A stretch of 64,000 nt of DNA from Sphingopyxis sp. OPL5 (GTDB lineage Bacteria; Pseudomonadota; Alphaproteobacteria; Sphingomonadales; Sphingomonadaceae), in assembly GCF_003797775.2 (NCBI RefSeq), contig NZ_CP060725.1:3404001-3468000 (forward strand). Direction: 5' to 3'. Every line of letters starts with the position of its first letter. Within the stretch, counting starts at the first letter, position 1. The notes under the pieces were generated by a model, which worked only from the letters and a program-made list of their open reading frames with translations, did no database searches and had not been told where the DNA came from. Of this stretch, positions 29,391-38,768 are shown piece after piece. Position numbers and translations under genes: made by a program.

Positions 29391-29980
29391 ACCGCGACCC
29401 GCGCGTCGATGCCTATATCGCCGCGCGGCAGCCTTTCGCGCAGCCGATCCTGATCCATTTGCGCGAACTGGTGCACGCGCACGTGCCCGGCGCGGAAGAG
29501 ACGTTGAAATGGGGCGTGCCGCATTTCACGCTGAACGGCCAGAATCTCGCCGGCATGGCGGCGTTCCAGGGCCATGCGACCTTCGGTTTCTGGCGCGACG
29601 AAGAGGTCACCGGATCGCCGCGCGATACCGGTGCGATGGGGAGCATGGGGCGGCTGGCGACGCTGGCCGACCTGCCGTCGGACGAGGTGATGGCGGCCTA
29701 TATCGCCAAGGCGGCGGCGCTATGCGTCGAGGGCAAGGCCAAGCGGCCCAAGTCCGAGCCAAAGGCGGCGCTCGACCTGCCCGACGACCTTGGCGCAGCG
29801 CTGGGGGCCAATGCCGCAGCGCAGGGGCATTGGGATGCCTTTTCGCCGGGCAAGCGCCGCGACTATATCGAATGGGTACTTGAGGCGAAGCGCGAGGAAA
29901 CGCGCATCAAGCGCATCGAAACGATCGTCGCGCAGGTCGCCGAGGGCAAGGACCGCAACTGGAAATATAAGAGCTGCTGA
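29387..29980 (+). CDS. YdeI/OmpD-associated (DUF1801-type) protein
   Basis: A 197-aa protein. The N-terminal DUF1801 fold is seen in RELVHAHVPGAEETLKWGVP with HFTLNGQNLAG, and the C terminus holds the YdeI helical part (FSPGKRRDYIEWVLEAKRE, KRIETIVAQV, RNWKYKS). The family is small and its activity unknown; relatives are linked to envelope stress and peptide resistance. The ATG at 29387 overlaps the ubiG stop, so both are co-translated. Confidence 0.85.
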   Translation: MNRDPRVDAYIAARQPFAQPILIHLRELVHAHVPGAEETLKWGVPHFTLNGQNLAGMAAFQGHATFGFWRDEEVTGSPRDTGAMGSMGRLATLADLPSDEVMAAYIAKAAALCVEGKAKRPKSEPKAALDLPDDLGAALGANAAAQGHWDAFSPGKRRDYIEWVLEAKREETRIKRIETIVAQVAEGKDRNWKYKSC

Positions 29981-29986
29981 GTTCGT

Positions 29987-30058
29987 GTTCCCCGGCGAAA
30001 GCCGGGGCCCGGATCGCGCAGCGCTACATGGCATGGAGCCCGGCTTTCGCCGGGGAAC
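29987..30058. repeat. REP-like inverted repeat
   Basis: The arms GTTCCCCGGCGAAAGCCGGG and the inverted CCCGGCTTTCGCCGGGGAAC flank a central 30 bases. It lies between two convergent genes, so it may terminate both. Confidence 0.8.
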
Positions 30059-30076
30059 AGCGACTTCCTCGCCGCG

Positions 30077-30748
30077 TCAGAAGTCCACGTCTTCGTAGTA
30101 TTTTGGCGGCGTCACGATTTCCATCCGCTCCGCCAGCAGGGGGCGGAAGGAGGGCCGGGATTTCAGCCCTGAATACCATCCCTTTGTCTGCTCATGCCCG
30201 GTCCAGTCGATGCCGCCGAGATAGTCGGCGACCGAGATATGCGCCGCGGCGGTCAGGTCGGCGAGGCTCATCGTCGCGCCGGCGAGCCAGGTGCGGTGGT
30301 CGATCAGATAATCGACATAATCGAGATGCTGGTTCGCCGCCTTCATCGCCTCGCGCAGCGCGCCGCCGTCGGGGGGCTGGCGGTGGACGATGCGCTTCTG
30401 CATCCGTTCGAACAGCAGCGGCCCGGTGACCTCATAATAGAAATCCTGATCGAACCAGGCGGAGAGGCGGCGGATTTCGGCGCGATTGGCGGCGGTGCCG
30501 TTGATCATCGCCTTGCCCTCGACGGTCTCCTCGAAATATTCGGCGATCGCCATGCTGTCGATCAGCACTTGCCCGCGCGCATTGTCGACCATCACCGGGG
30601 TGCGCCCGGCGGGGTTCAGGTCGATGAATTCGTCGCGGCGCTCCCATGGCGATTCGCGCACCAGATCGTAACCGACGCCCTTTTCACCGAGCAGCAGGCG
30701 GATTTTGCGCGAAAAGGGGCAGAGCGGATATTGGTAAAGTTGCCACAT
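30077..30748 (-). CDS. Glutathione S-transferase-fold protein, FzlA-like
   Basis: A 223-aa GST-fold protein. The N-terminal thioredoxin-like domain begins MWQLYQYPLCPFSRKIRLLL and continues with DEFIDLNPAGRTPVMV and the glutathione-site type motif DSMAIAEYFEE; a helical domain follows. This form resembles FzlA, the FtsZ-binding division factor of Caulobacter and relatives, but I rely on memory of the family and cannot exclude an ordinary GST. The start at 30748 (MWQLYQ) begins the thioredoxin fold; an upstream start adds a short arginine-rich stretch. Confidence 0.75.
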   Translation of the reverse strand: MWQLYQYPLCPFSRKIRLLLGEKGVGYDLVRESPWERRDEFIDLNPAGRTPVMVDNARGQVLIDSMAIAEYFEETVEGKAMINGTAANRAEIRRLSAWFDQDFYYEVTGPLLFERMQKRIVHRQPPDGGALREAMKAANQHLDYVDYLIDHRTWLAGATMSLADLTAAAHISVADYLGGIDWTGHEQTKGWYSGLKSRPSFRPLLAERMEIVTPPKYYEDVDF

Positions 30749-30819
30749 GGCGTGGGCATAGCGGCAGGGGGGCGCGGCGCGCAACGGCTATGGTGCGTTG
30801 CGGCGCCGCAGGCTGTGGA

Positions 30820-31257
30820 TCAGCGGCGCGCGGCGTCGCGTTCGCGTTGCCATTGCGCCGCGAGATCGCGCGCCATATCCTTGAGAACCGGGGCATAAGC
30901 AGCAGCGGTCGTCGCGAGCTGGCCCGCCATGCGCGAGGTGGCGCGGACGTCGTCGCCCATGCGCTGGCCGGCGTCGGGGTTGCTGCCCGTAACCTCGCCC
31001 AAAGTTGCATCATGGGGGATGTAAGCCGCGTCCGACTCCGGATCGACGCGCGCGATCGCCTCGGCAAGCGGGCCGATGTTGGTGCGCATCAGCGCATCGA
31101 CGAGGATCGTCACGGTGTCGGCCATGCGGTCAGCTTCGGCAGGATCGGTCAGCGTCGCGGCGGCATCGCGCACATCGGCGGCCTGCGCCGGAAGCGGCGC
31201 GGCGATGGCGAGCAGGGGGAGGGCGGCCAGGGCGAGTTTGGGGGTCCAGCGGGTCAT
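30820..31257 (-). CDS. Hypothetical exported helical protein
   Basis: A 145-aa protein with a signal peptide (LALAALPLLAIAAPLPAQAA) and a mostly helical mature part containing DRMADTVTILVDALMRTNIG and many Ala, Asp and Arg residues. No family is recognised. The ATG at 31257 has GGAAAGGAAG about 6 bases upstream and is preferred over the adjacent ATG at 31263, which would overlap that site. It is downstream of gltB on the same strand, separated by 154 bases that contain a GC-rich hairpin. Confidence 0.65.
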   Translation of the reverse strand: MTRWTPKLALAALPLLAIAAPLPAQAADVRDAAATLTDPAEADRMADTVTILVDALMRTNIGPLAEAIARVDPESDAAYIPHDATLGEVTGSNPDAGQRMGDDVRATSRMAGQLATTAAAYAPVLKDMARDLAAQWQRERDAARR

Positions 31258-31379
31258 CGGCATCTTCCTTTCCGGGAAGGGTGCGGGGTCAGCGAAAGCG
31301 CGGTGTATGGGGACACAACGCTTTCGCTGGGCTGAACATGGCGGGCGATGCGGTGGGATGAGACGGCGATGCGACAAAG

Positions 31380-31407
31380 CGTCGCCCCCGCATAGGCGGG
31401 GGCGACG
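31380..31407. terminator. GC-rich hairpin after gltB
   Basis: CGTCGCCCCCGC and GCGGGGGCGACG form a 12-bp stem around ATAG, ending 5 bases from the gltB stop. It belongs to the REP-like hairpin family and can act as terminator; no T tract is visible. Confidence 0.6.
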
Positions 31408-31411
31408 GACT

Positions 31412-34400
31412 CTACTCCGCCGCCACCACGGCCATTTCCTCGTCGCGCAGGGGGTGCGACAGGCGGCTGACCATTTCCTTGGGACACACCTGCCAGAATT
31501 GGCCGAGCCAGCGGTCCCAGTCGGCGAGCACCTCGTTCGACCATTTGCTGCCGGTGGCCCTGGCATGATCCTCGACCAGCGCCTTGAGCACGCCTTCCCA
31601 ATGGCGGCTTTCGACGCGCTGCCAGACGATCGATTCGGGATTGGCACGCCGTTCGAAATGATCGTCGGCGTCGAGCACGAAGGCCATGCCGCCGGTCATC
31701 CCGGCGCCGAAGTTCGAGCCGACGGTGCCGAGGATCACCGCGATGCCGCCGGTCATATATTCGAGGCCGTTGGCGCCGCAACCCTCGACGACCACGTTAG
31801 CGCCCGAATTGCGCACCGCGAAGCGCTCGCCCGCCTGGCCCGCCGCGAGCAGGGTGCCCGCGGTCGCGCCATAGAGGACGGTGTTGCCGACGATCGTGTT
31901 GTGCTGGCTGACCAGCGGGCTCGACACCGTCGGGCGCACGATGATGCGGCCGCCCGACAGGCCCTTGCCGACATAGTCGTTGGCGTCGCCGAACACTTCG
32001 AGGCTGATGCCCTGGCACAGGAAGGCGCCGAGCGACTGGCCCGCGGTGCCGCGCAGGCGGACCTGGACATGATTGTCGGCAAGGCCCTTCATCCCGAAGC
32101 GCGCGGTGACTTCGGCCGACAGGCGGGTGCCGACGGCGCGGTGGGTGTTGCGGACATTGTACGTCAGCTGCATCCGCTCGCCGCGCTCGAACAAGGGCTT
32201 GGCGTCGCTCAATATCTGCGCGTCGAGGCTGTCGGGCACCGGGTTGCGGAGCAGGCCGTGCGAGCGGCGCTCGTTGTCGGGCGCGTCGACCTTGGCGAGG
32301 ATCGGATTGAGGTCGAGGTCATCGAGATGTTCGGCGCCGCGGCTGACCTGGCGCAGCAATTCGGTGCGGCCGATCACCTCGTCGAGGCTGCGGTAGCCGA
32401 GCTTGGCGAGGATTTCGCGCACTTCCTCGGCGATGAAGGTCATCAGGTTGATGACCTTCTCGGGGCTGCCGGTGAACTTCGCGCGCATCTTCTCGTCCTG
32501 CGTGCAGACGCCGACGGGGCAGGTGTTGCTGTGGCACTGTCGCACCATGATGCAGCCCATGGCGACGAGGCTGAGCGTCCCGATGCCATATTCTTCGGCG
32601 CCCAAGATGGCGGCGATGACGATATCGCGCCCGGTCTTGAGCCCGCCGTCGGTGCGCAGACGGATGCGGTGGCGCAGCCCGTTGAGGGTGAGGACCTGGT
32701 TGACTTCGCTGAGGCCCATTTCCCACGGGGTGCCGGCGTATTTGACGCTGGTCTGCGGGCTGGCGCCGGTGCCGCCGGTGTTGCCCGAGACGAGGATGAC
32801 GTCCGCGTGCGCCTTGGCGACACCCGCGGCAACCGTGCCGATGCCGGCGCTGGAGACGAGCTTCACGCAGACCCGCGCGCGCGGGTTGATCTGCTTGAGG
32901 TCGTAGATCAGCTGCGCCAGATCCTCGATCGAATAGATGTCATGGTGCGGCGGCGGCGAGATCAGCATCACGCCCGGGGTCGAGTGGCGCAGCCGCGCGA
33001 TGAATTCGGTGACCTTGAAGCCTGGAAGCTGGCCGCCCTCGCCGGGCTTGGCGCCTTGGGCGACCTTGATCTCGATCTCGTCGCAGGCGCCGAGATATTC
33101 GGCGGTGACGCCGAAGCGCCCGCTCGCGATCTGCTTGATATTGCTGTTGGCATTGTCGCCATTGGCATAGGGTTGGTAGCGTTCGCTCGCCTCGCCGCCT
33201 TCGCCGGACACCGCCTTGGCGCCGATGCGGTTCATCGCGATCGCCAGCGTCTCATGCGCCTCGGGCGACAGCGCGCCCAAGGACATGCCGGGGGTGACGA
33301 AGCGCTTGCGGATTTCGGTGATCGCTTCGACGCTGTCGAGCGCGACGCCCTGCGCCGGATAGTTGAACTCCATCAGGTCGCGCAGATAGACCGGCGGCAG
33401 GTCGGCGACGCCGCGCGCGAACTGGAGGTAGGTCGAGTAACTGTCGGTCGCGACCGCGGTCTGCAGCAGATGCATCAGCTGAGCCGAATAGGCGTGGGTC
33501 TCGCCGCCGGCGCGCTGGCGATAGAAACCGCCGATCGGCAGGGTGGTGACGCGCTTGTCATACGCCGCCTCGTGCTTCTCGGTCGCGTTGATGAACAGCG
33601 ATTGATAGCCTTCGCCCGAAATCTTTGCCGGCATGCCGGGGAAGAGGTCATTGACGAGCGCGCGGCTCAATCCGACCGCCTCGAAATTATAGCCGCCGCG
33701 ATAGGAGGAGATCACCGCGATCCCCATCTTGGCGAGGATCTTGAGCAGACCGTCGTCGATCGCCTTGCGGAAGCGCTTCAGGCAGTCGTCGAGCGTCAGT
33801 TCGCTGCCGAACAGTCCGCGCGCCTGGCGATCGGCGATCGCGGCTTCGGACAGATAGGCCTGCACGGTGGTCGCGCCGACACCGATCAGCACCGCGAAGG
33901 CATGGGTGTCGAGCACCTCGGCCGAGCGGACGTTGATCGATGCGTAGCTGCGCAGCCCCTTGCGAACAAGGTGGGTGTGGACCGCGGCGGCGGCGAGCAC
34001 CATCGCCATGCCGACGCGGCCTTCGCCCAGCTTTTCGTCGCTCAGGAACAATTCGCTGCGCCCGGCGCGCACCGCATCCTCGGCCTCGCGGCGGACGCGC
34101 GCGATCGCTTCGCGCAGGGTCGAGGCATCGCCGCCGACCTTGAAGGTGCAGTCGATGTCGGCGACCGCGTCGCCGAAATAGGCGCGCAGCCGGTCCCAGT
34201 CGTCGCCGACCAGCACCGGGCTGTCGATGACGAGGACATGGTCGCTCTGCCCCTTTTCATCGAGGATGTTGGCGAGGTTGGCGAAACGCGTCTTGAGGCT
34301 CATCACATGCCGTTCGCGCAAGCTGTCGATCGGCGGGTTGGTGACCTGGCTGAAATTCTGGCGGAAAAATTGCGCAACGTGGCGCGGCTTGTCCGAGATG

Positions 34401-35941
34401 ACCGCGAGCGGGGTGTCGTCGCCCATCGAGCCGATCGCTTCCTTGGCATCCTCGACCATCGGCGAGAGGATCAGCTCCATATCCTCCATCGTCAGCCCGG
34501 CGGCGACCTGGCGCCGCAAAAGCTCGCTGCGGTCGAAGGCGGGCAGGGTCGATTTGCCGCCCCTGGGCAGGTCGGCCATGCTGCGGAAGCCTTTCACCCG
34601 CGACGCATAGTCGTGTGCGCCGGCGATCCGGTCCTTGATCGCGCGGTCCTCGTAGAGCGTGCCTTCGTCGAGGTCGACCGCGATCATCTGGCCGGGGCCG
34701 AGGCGGCCCTTCTTGCGGATGCTCGCTTCGGGCAGCAGCACCATGCCGCTTTCGGAGCCGACGACGAGCAGATTGTCGACGGTGAGCGTGTAGCGCAGCG
34801 GGCGCAGCGCGTTGCGGTCCATGCCCGCGACCGCCCAGCGGCCGTCGGTCATCGCGAGCGCGGCAGGGCCGTCCCACGGCTCCATCACGCTGGCGAGATA
34901 GGAGTACATCGCGCGGTGGGTATCGGGCACCTCGGCATCGTCACCCCAGGCTTCGGGAACGAGGATCAGCTTGGTCGTCGGCGCGTCGCGCCCGGCGCGG
35001 CACAAAGCCTCGAACACCGCGTCGAGCGCGGCGGTGTCCGACGCGCCCGCCGGGATCACGGGCTTGATGTCCTCGCTATGCTCGCCAAAGGCGAGGCTCG
35101 CCATCTTGATCTCGTGGCTCTTCATCCAGTTCTTGTTGCCGCGGATCGTGTTGATCTCGCCATTGTGGGCGAGGCAGCGGAAGGGCTGGGCGAGCCACCA
35201 TTGCGGGAAGGTGTTGGTCGAATAGCGCTGATGGAAGATCGCGACGCGGCTTTCGAACAATTTGTTCGTCAGGTCGGGATAGAAATCGGCGAGGCTCTCG
35301 GCGAGGAACAACCCCTTGTAGATGATCGAGCGCGCCGACAGGCTGCAGATGTAGAAATCGGCGATCTGCGCCGCGACGACCTTTTTCTCGATCCGGCGAC
35401 GGACGAGGTAGAGGCGCTTTTCGAACTCGGCGAGCGACTGTTCGTCGGGCAGCGGCCCGGCGATCATGATCTGCTCGATCTCGGGCCGCGTGCGCTGCGC
35501 CTTGTCGCCGATCACCGACACGTCGACCGGCACCTGGCGCCAACCATAGATGGTGTAGCCGGCGTCGATGATCTCGGATTCGACGATCGTGCGGCAATGT
35601 TCCTGCGCATCGAGGTCGGTGCGCGGCAGGAAGATCATCCCGACCGCGAGCCGGTTCGGCAGCGCCTTATGCCCCGATGCGGCGATGGCATCGTCGAAGA
35701 AACGGACCGGCAGGTCGACATGGATGCCCGCCCCATCCCCGGTCTTGCCGTCGGCATCGACCGCGCCGCGGTGCCACACGGCACGCAGCGCCTCGATCGC
35801 CGCCTCGACGACGCGGCGCGAGGCCTTGCCGTCGGTTGCGGCGACCATGCCGACGCCGCAGGCGTCGGATTCCATGTCGGGGCGGTACATGCCCTCGGCT
35901 TCGAGCCGGGCATGTTCGGGAGTGGGGTAGTGGGTCATCAT
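31412..35941 (-). CDS. gltB: Glutamate synthase (NADPH) large subunit
   Basis: A 1509-aa amidotransferase/synthase producing two glutamates from glutamine and 2-oxoglutarate. A short propeptide precedes MESDACGVGMVAATDGKA, where Cys28 becomes the N-terminal nucleophile. The central and FMN-binding domains follow (GEGGEASERYQPYAN; VKLVSSAGIGTVAAGVAKAH), then the 3Fe-4S cluster region CIMVRQCHSNTCPVGVCTQ, and the glucan-type beta-helix domain GXXGXXXG near the end (GSNFGAGMTGGMAF). Length is normal. The ATG at 35941 lies 4 bases after an AGGA. It is last in a gltD-DUF2059-gltB cluster. Confidence 0.97.
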   Translation of the reverse strand: MMTHYPTPEHARLEAEGMYRPDMESDACGVGMVAATDGKASRRVVEAAIEALRAVWHRGAVDADGKTGDGAGIHVDLPVRFFDDAIAASGHKALPNRLAVGMIFLPRTDLDAQEHCRTIVESEIIDAGYTIYGWRQVPVDVSVIGDKAQRTRPEIEQIMIAGPLPDEQSLAEFEKRLYLVRRRIEKKVVAAQIADFYICSLSARSIIYKGLFLAESLADFYPDLTNKLFESRVAIFHQRYSTNTFPQWWLAQPFRCLAHNGEINTIRGNKNWMKSHEIKMASLAFGEHSEDIKPVIPAGASDTAALDAVFEALCRAGRDAPTTKLILVPEAWGDDAEVPDTHRAMYSYLASVMEPWDGPAALAMTDGRWAVAGMDRNALRPLRYTLTVDNLLVVGSESGMVLLPEASIRKKGRLGPGQMIAVDLDEGTLYEDRAIKDRIAGAHDYASRVKGFRSMADLPRGGKSTLPAFDRSELLRRQVAAGLTMEDMELILSPMVEDAKEAIGSMGDDTPLAVISDKPRHVAQFFRQNFSQVTNPPIDSLRERHVMSLKTRFANLANILDEKGQSDHVLVIDSPVLVGDDWDRLRAYFGDAVADIDCTFKVGGDASTLREAIARVRREAEDAVRAGRSELFLSDEKLGEGRVGMAMVLAAAAVHTHLVRKGLRSYASINVRSAEVLDTHAFAVLIGVGATTVQAYLSEAAIADRQARGLFGSELTLDDCLKRFRKAIDDGLLKILAKMGIAVISSYRGGYNFEAVGLSRALVNDLFPGMPAKISGEGYQSLFINATEKHEAAYDKRVTTLPIGGFYRQRAGGETHAYSAQLMHLLQTAVATDSYSTYLQFARGVADLPPVYLRDLMEFNYPAQGVALDSVEAITEIRKRFVTPGMSLGALSPEAHETLAIAMNRIGAKAVSGEGGEASERYQPYANGDNANSNIKQIASGRFGVTAEYLGACDEIEIKVAQGAKPGEGGQLPGFKVTEFIARLRHSTPGVMLISPPPHHDIYSIEDLAQLIYDLKQINPRARVCVKLVSSAGIGTVAAGVAKAHADVILVSGNTGGTGASPQTSVKYAGTPWEMGLSEVNQVLTLNGLRHRIRLRTDGGLKTGRDIVIAAILGAEEYGIGTLSLVAMGCIMVRQCHSNTCPVGVCTQDEKMRAKFTGSPEKVINLMTFIAEEVREILAKLGYRSLDEVIGRTELLRQVSRGAEHLDDLDLNPILAKVDAPDNERRSHGLLRNPVPDSLDAQILSDAKPLFERGERMQLTYNVRNTHRAVGTRLSAEVTARFGMKGLADNHVQVRLRGTAGQSLGAFLCQGISLEVFGDANDYVGKGLSGGRIIVRPTVSSPLVSQHNTIVGNTVLYGATAGTLLAAGQAGERFAVRNSGANVVVEGCGANGLEYMTGGIAVILGTVGSNFGAGMTGGMAFVLDADDHFERRANPESIVWQRVESRHWEGVLKALVEDHARATGSKWSNEVLADWDRWLGQFWQVCPKEMVSRLSHPLRDEEMAVVAAE

Positions 35942-35972
35942 GCAGTCCTGACGGTGTCTTGTTTTGCGGCGC

Positions 35973-37142
35973 CTATTCGGCGGTGTCGGGCAGGCCGAGC
36001 TTCTTGCGGGCGTTGGCCGCGGCGGCGGCCTCGGCTTCATAGGCGGCCGAGGTGGCTTCGCTGACGGCGGTTTCGAGCGCCTCGACCTTTTCGCGATCGG
36101 CGTCGGACCAGTTGCTGCGGTCGTAGCCGGCGTCGAAGTCGCCCGCGGCGTCGACGGCGTCGCCAGCCGCCGCGGCGGCATCGGCAGCGGCTGCGACTGC
36201 AGTGTCGTCATAGGCCGCGGCATCGGTCGCCTCCATCGCCGCATCGTCGACCGATTTGTAAAGGTCACGCTGGTCCTTGAGCGTCTGGACATCGACCTTC
36301 ATCAGCCCGGCCAGCTTGGTGAGGTCGGCGTCGCTGAGGTCGGCCATCTGCCGCTCTTTCGGCAGGTCCTTGAACTTGCCTTCCAGTTCGGGAGCACGGT
36401 CGATCCACTTGTTCGCCATCGGCGGCACCGATTTGATGATGGCGAGGATGATTTCGGGGTCGGCCTGAAGCGCCATCCATTCGCTGGCATAGGCGCTGCC
36501 CGCCGGGGTCGCGAAAAAGGCGTTCATCTGGTTCAACTGGTCGGCGCTGAACTTGCGAGCAAAGGCGTTCGCCATGCCTTCGCGCATCGGGACTTCGAGG
36601 TCGCGGAGTACTTCGCTGATCAGCGGCTTGACGTTGGTCATGATCTGCTCTTCGCGCGCCTTGCGGTTCGGGTCGAAGATGTCGGCGATCTTTTCCTTGG
36701 TCACGTCGTCGAGCGCCGAAATCTTGTCGGCTTCCACGCCGGTCTTGTACGACAGCATGATGTCGGACATGCCGCCAAGCTCGCCCATCAGGCCGCGGAA
36801 CAGCTTGCCGTAAAGATTGTCCATCATCTTTTCGAGGCTGCCCGTCGGAACGAGCGCACCCGTCGTCTTTTGGGCGATGGCCAGTTGGGCGGGAGCGATC
36901 GGCGGCAATTTGTCGGTGCCGAAGATCTTCTCGACCATCGCGATGGCCTGATCCATTTCCTTCTGCATCTTGGCCTTGGTCTGCGCGAGGCCTTCGGGCG
37001 AGGAGGGATCGACATAATCATCGGCCGGCACGTCGACCGCGATCACTTCGGCGGCGGGCGCTTCTTTCGGCACGGCGGCGTGGGCGGTCAGCGGCGCAAA
37101 AGCGATCGTGCCGGCGAGCAGCATGGATTTCCAGGTCGACAT
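35973..37142 (-). CDS. Exported DUF2059-type protein between gltD and gltB
   Basis: A 389-aa protein with a signal peptide (MLLAGTIAFAPLTAHAA). The middle region resembles DUF2059: ANAFARKFSADQLNQMNAFF then ATPAGSAYASEWMALQADPE, a helical domain often found in periplasmic proteins. The C terminus is a long Ala/Asp-rich tail. The function is unknown. It lies 23 bases after gltD and 31 before gltB on the same strand, an unusual interruption of this pair, so it is probably co-transcribed with them. Confidence 0.8.
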   Translation of the reverse strand: MSTWKSMLLAGTIAFAPLTAHAAVPKEAPAAEVIAVDVPADDYVDPSSPEGLAQTKAKMQKEMDQAIAMVEKIFGTDKLPPIAPAQLAIAQKTTGALVPTGSLEKMMDNLYGKLFRGLMGELGGMSDIMLSYKTGVEADKISALDDVTKEKIADIFDPNRKAREEQIMTNVKPLISEVLRDLEVPMREGMANAFARKFSADQLNQMNAFFATPAGSAYASEWMALQADPEIILAIIKSVPPMANKWIDRAPELEGKFKDLPKERQMADLSDADLTKLAGLMKVDVQTLKDQRDLYKSVDDAAMEATDAAAYDDTAVAAAADAAAAAGDAVDAAGDFDAGYDRSNWSDADREKVEALETAVSEATSAAYEAEAAAAANARKKLGLPDTAE

Positions 37143-37165
37143 AATGTGATTCCTTCCCCTGATGG

Positions 37166-38608
37166 TCATGCCGCCTTCATTTCGCTTTCCGCGCGGACTT
37201 TCAACCATTTCGCCATCTGGTCGCTGACATCGCGGCCGTCGCGGATGCCCCAGACGACGAGGCTGGCGCCGCGCACGATGTCGCCGGCGGCGAAAACGCC
37301 GGGCAGGCTGGTCATCATCGTCTGGTGATCGACGCGCAAAGTGCCCCAGCGGGTGACGCTGAGGTCGGGGGCGCCGAACAGATGCGGCAGTTCCTCGGGA
37401 TCGAAGCCGAGCGCCTTGATCACCATGTCGGCGGGCAGGTCGAACCGGCGGCCGGGATCGGCCTCGGGGCTGCGGCGGCCGCTGGCGTCGGGGGCGCCGA
37501 GGCGCATGCCCGCGACCGCGACCTCTTTGACCGCCTTGTCGGCGGTGAAGCTTTCGGGGGCCGAGAGCCAGACGAATTCGACGCCTTCCTCTTCGGCATT
37601 GGCGACCTCGCGCTGCGACCCCGGCATATTCTCGCGGTCGCGGCGATAGAGGCATTTCACCGACTTCGCGCCCTGGCGCACCGCGGTGCGGACGCAATCC
37701 ATCGCGGTGTCGCCGCCGCCGATGACGACGACATGCTTGCCCTTCGCGTCGAGGCTGCCGTCGTCGAACGCGGGAACCGCGTCGCCGAAGCCCTTGCGGT
37801 TCGAGGCGACGAGATAATCGAGCGCGGCGATGACGCCTGCGGCTTCGTTGCCGGGGACTGCGATCTCGCGCGCCTTGTAGACCCCGGTGGCGATCAGGAT
37901 CGCGTCATGTTTCCGGCGCAGTTCGTCGAGCGTCGCGTCGGCGCCGACCTCGAACCCCAGATGGAAATGGATGCCGCCGGCTTCGAGCCGTTCGATGCGG
38001 CGCATCACGACATCCTTTTCGAGCTTGAAGCCCGGGATGCCATAGGTCAGCAGCCCGCCGGCGCGATCGTGCCGGTCATAGACATGAACCTCATGCCCCG
38101 CGACGCGCAGATATTCGGCGGCGGTGAGGCCTGCGGGGCCGGCACCGACGATGCCGACCGACTGGCCGGTGGGCTTGCCGGGATGCACGGGTTCGACCCA
38201 GCCCTCGGCCCAGGCGGTGTCGGTGATATATTTCTCGACGCTGCCGATCGTGACCGCGCCATGGCCCGAAAATTCGATGACGCAATTGCCTTCGCACAAC
38301 CGGTCCTGCGGGCAGATGCGGCCGCAGATCTCGGGCATCGTCGAGGTCGCGTTGCTGAGTTCATAGGCCTCGCGCAGCCGCCCCTCGGCGGTCAGGCGCA
38401 GCCAGTCGGGGATGTGGTTGTGGAGCGGGCAATGCACCGAGCAATAGGGCACTCCGCACTGCGAACAGCGCGCAGCCTGCGCATCGGCGTCGGGCGCGGC
38501 ATAGCGCTCGGCGATTTCGCGGAAATCCAGCGCGCGCTCTTCGGCCGAGCGCTTGTCGGGATAGGATTGTTCACGCCCCACAAACTGGAGCATGCGATCG
38601 GCAGCCAT
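37166..38608 (-). CDS. gltD: Glutamate synthase small subunit
   Basis: A 480-aa FAD/NADPH subunit feeding electrons to GltB. The N-terminal cysteine cluster region CSQCGVPYCSVHCPL, with further cysteines in CGRICPQDRLCEGNC, binds two 4Fe-4S clusters. The FAD motif is VGIVGAGPAGLTAAEYL and the NADPH motif VVIGGGDTAMDCVRTA. Length and layout are standard. It is first in the gltD-DUF2059-gltB cluster. Confidence 0.97.
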   Translation of the reverse strand: MAADRMLQFVGREQSYPDKRSAEERALDFREIAERYAAPDADAQAARCSQCGVPYCSVHCPLHNHIPDWLRLTAEGRLREAYELSNATSTMPEICGRICPQDRLCEGNCVIEFSGHGAVTIGSVEKYITDTAWAEGWVEPVHPGKPTGQSVGIVGAGPAGLTAAEYLRVAGHEVHVYDRHDRAGGLLTYGIPGFKLEKDVVMRRIERLEAGGIHFHLGFEVGADATLDELRRKHDAILIATGVYKAREIAVPGNEAAGVIAALDYLVASNRKGFGDAVPAFDDGSLDAKGKHVVVIGGGDTAMDCVRTAVRQGAKSVKCLYRRDRENMPGSQREVANAEEEGVEFVWLSAPESFTADKAVKEVAVAGMRLGAPDASGRRSPEADPGRRFDLPADMVIKALGFDPEELPHLFGAPDLSVTRWGTLRVDHQTMMTSLPGVFAAGDIVRGASLVVWGIRDGRDVSDQMAKWLKVRAESEMKAA

Positions 38609-38745
38609 GCAATTTCCCCTTCGTTGCGGGGCGATTGCATCGTCAAATCCCCCATGTCACGCAAGAAATGCAAGATAGGGAAGTTTTGCTGACCTAAATA
38701 TCGAACTTGCCGAGCAGAAGAAAGTCTCCCGCGCAACTATCTTAC

Positions 38746-38768
38746 ATTAAAAGGTCCGGTCCGGACCT
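38746..38768 (-). terminator. Rho-independent terminator of uppP
   Basis: On the minus strand AGGTCC, loop GGACC, then GGACCT is followed by TTTTAA. The stem begins at the uppP stop codon. Confidence 0.7.

Noticed and set aside
31076..36064. A 1662-codon plus-strand open frame antisense to gltB
   Set aside because: It mirrors the high-GC codon pattern of gltB, whose protein is unmistakable; the antisense product is Arg/Ala/Asp-rich without domains.
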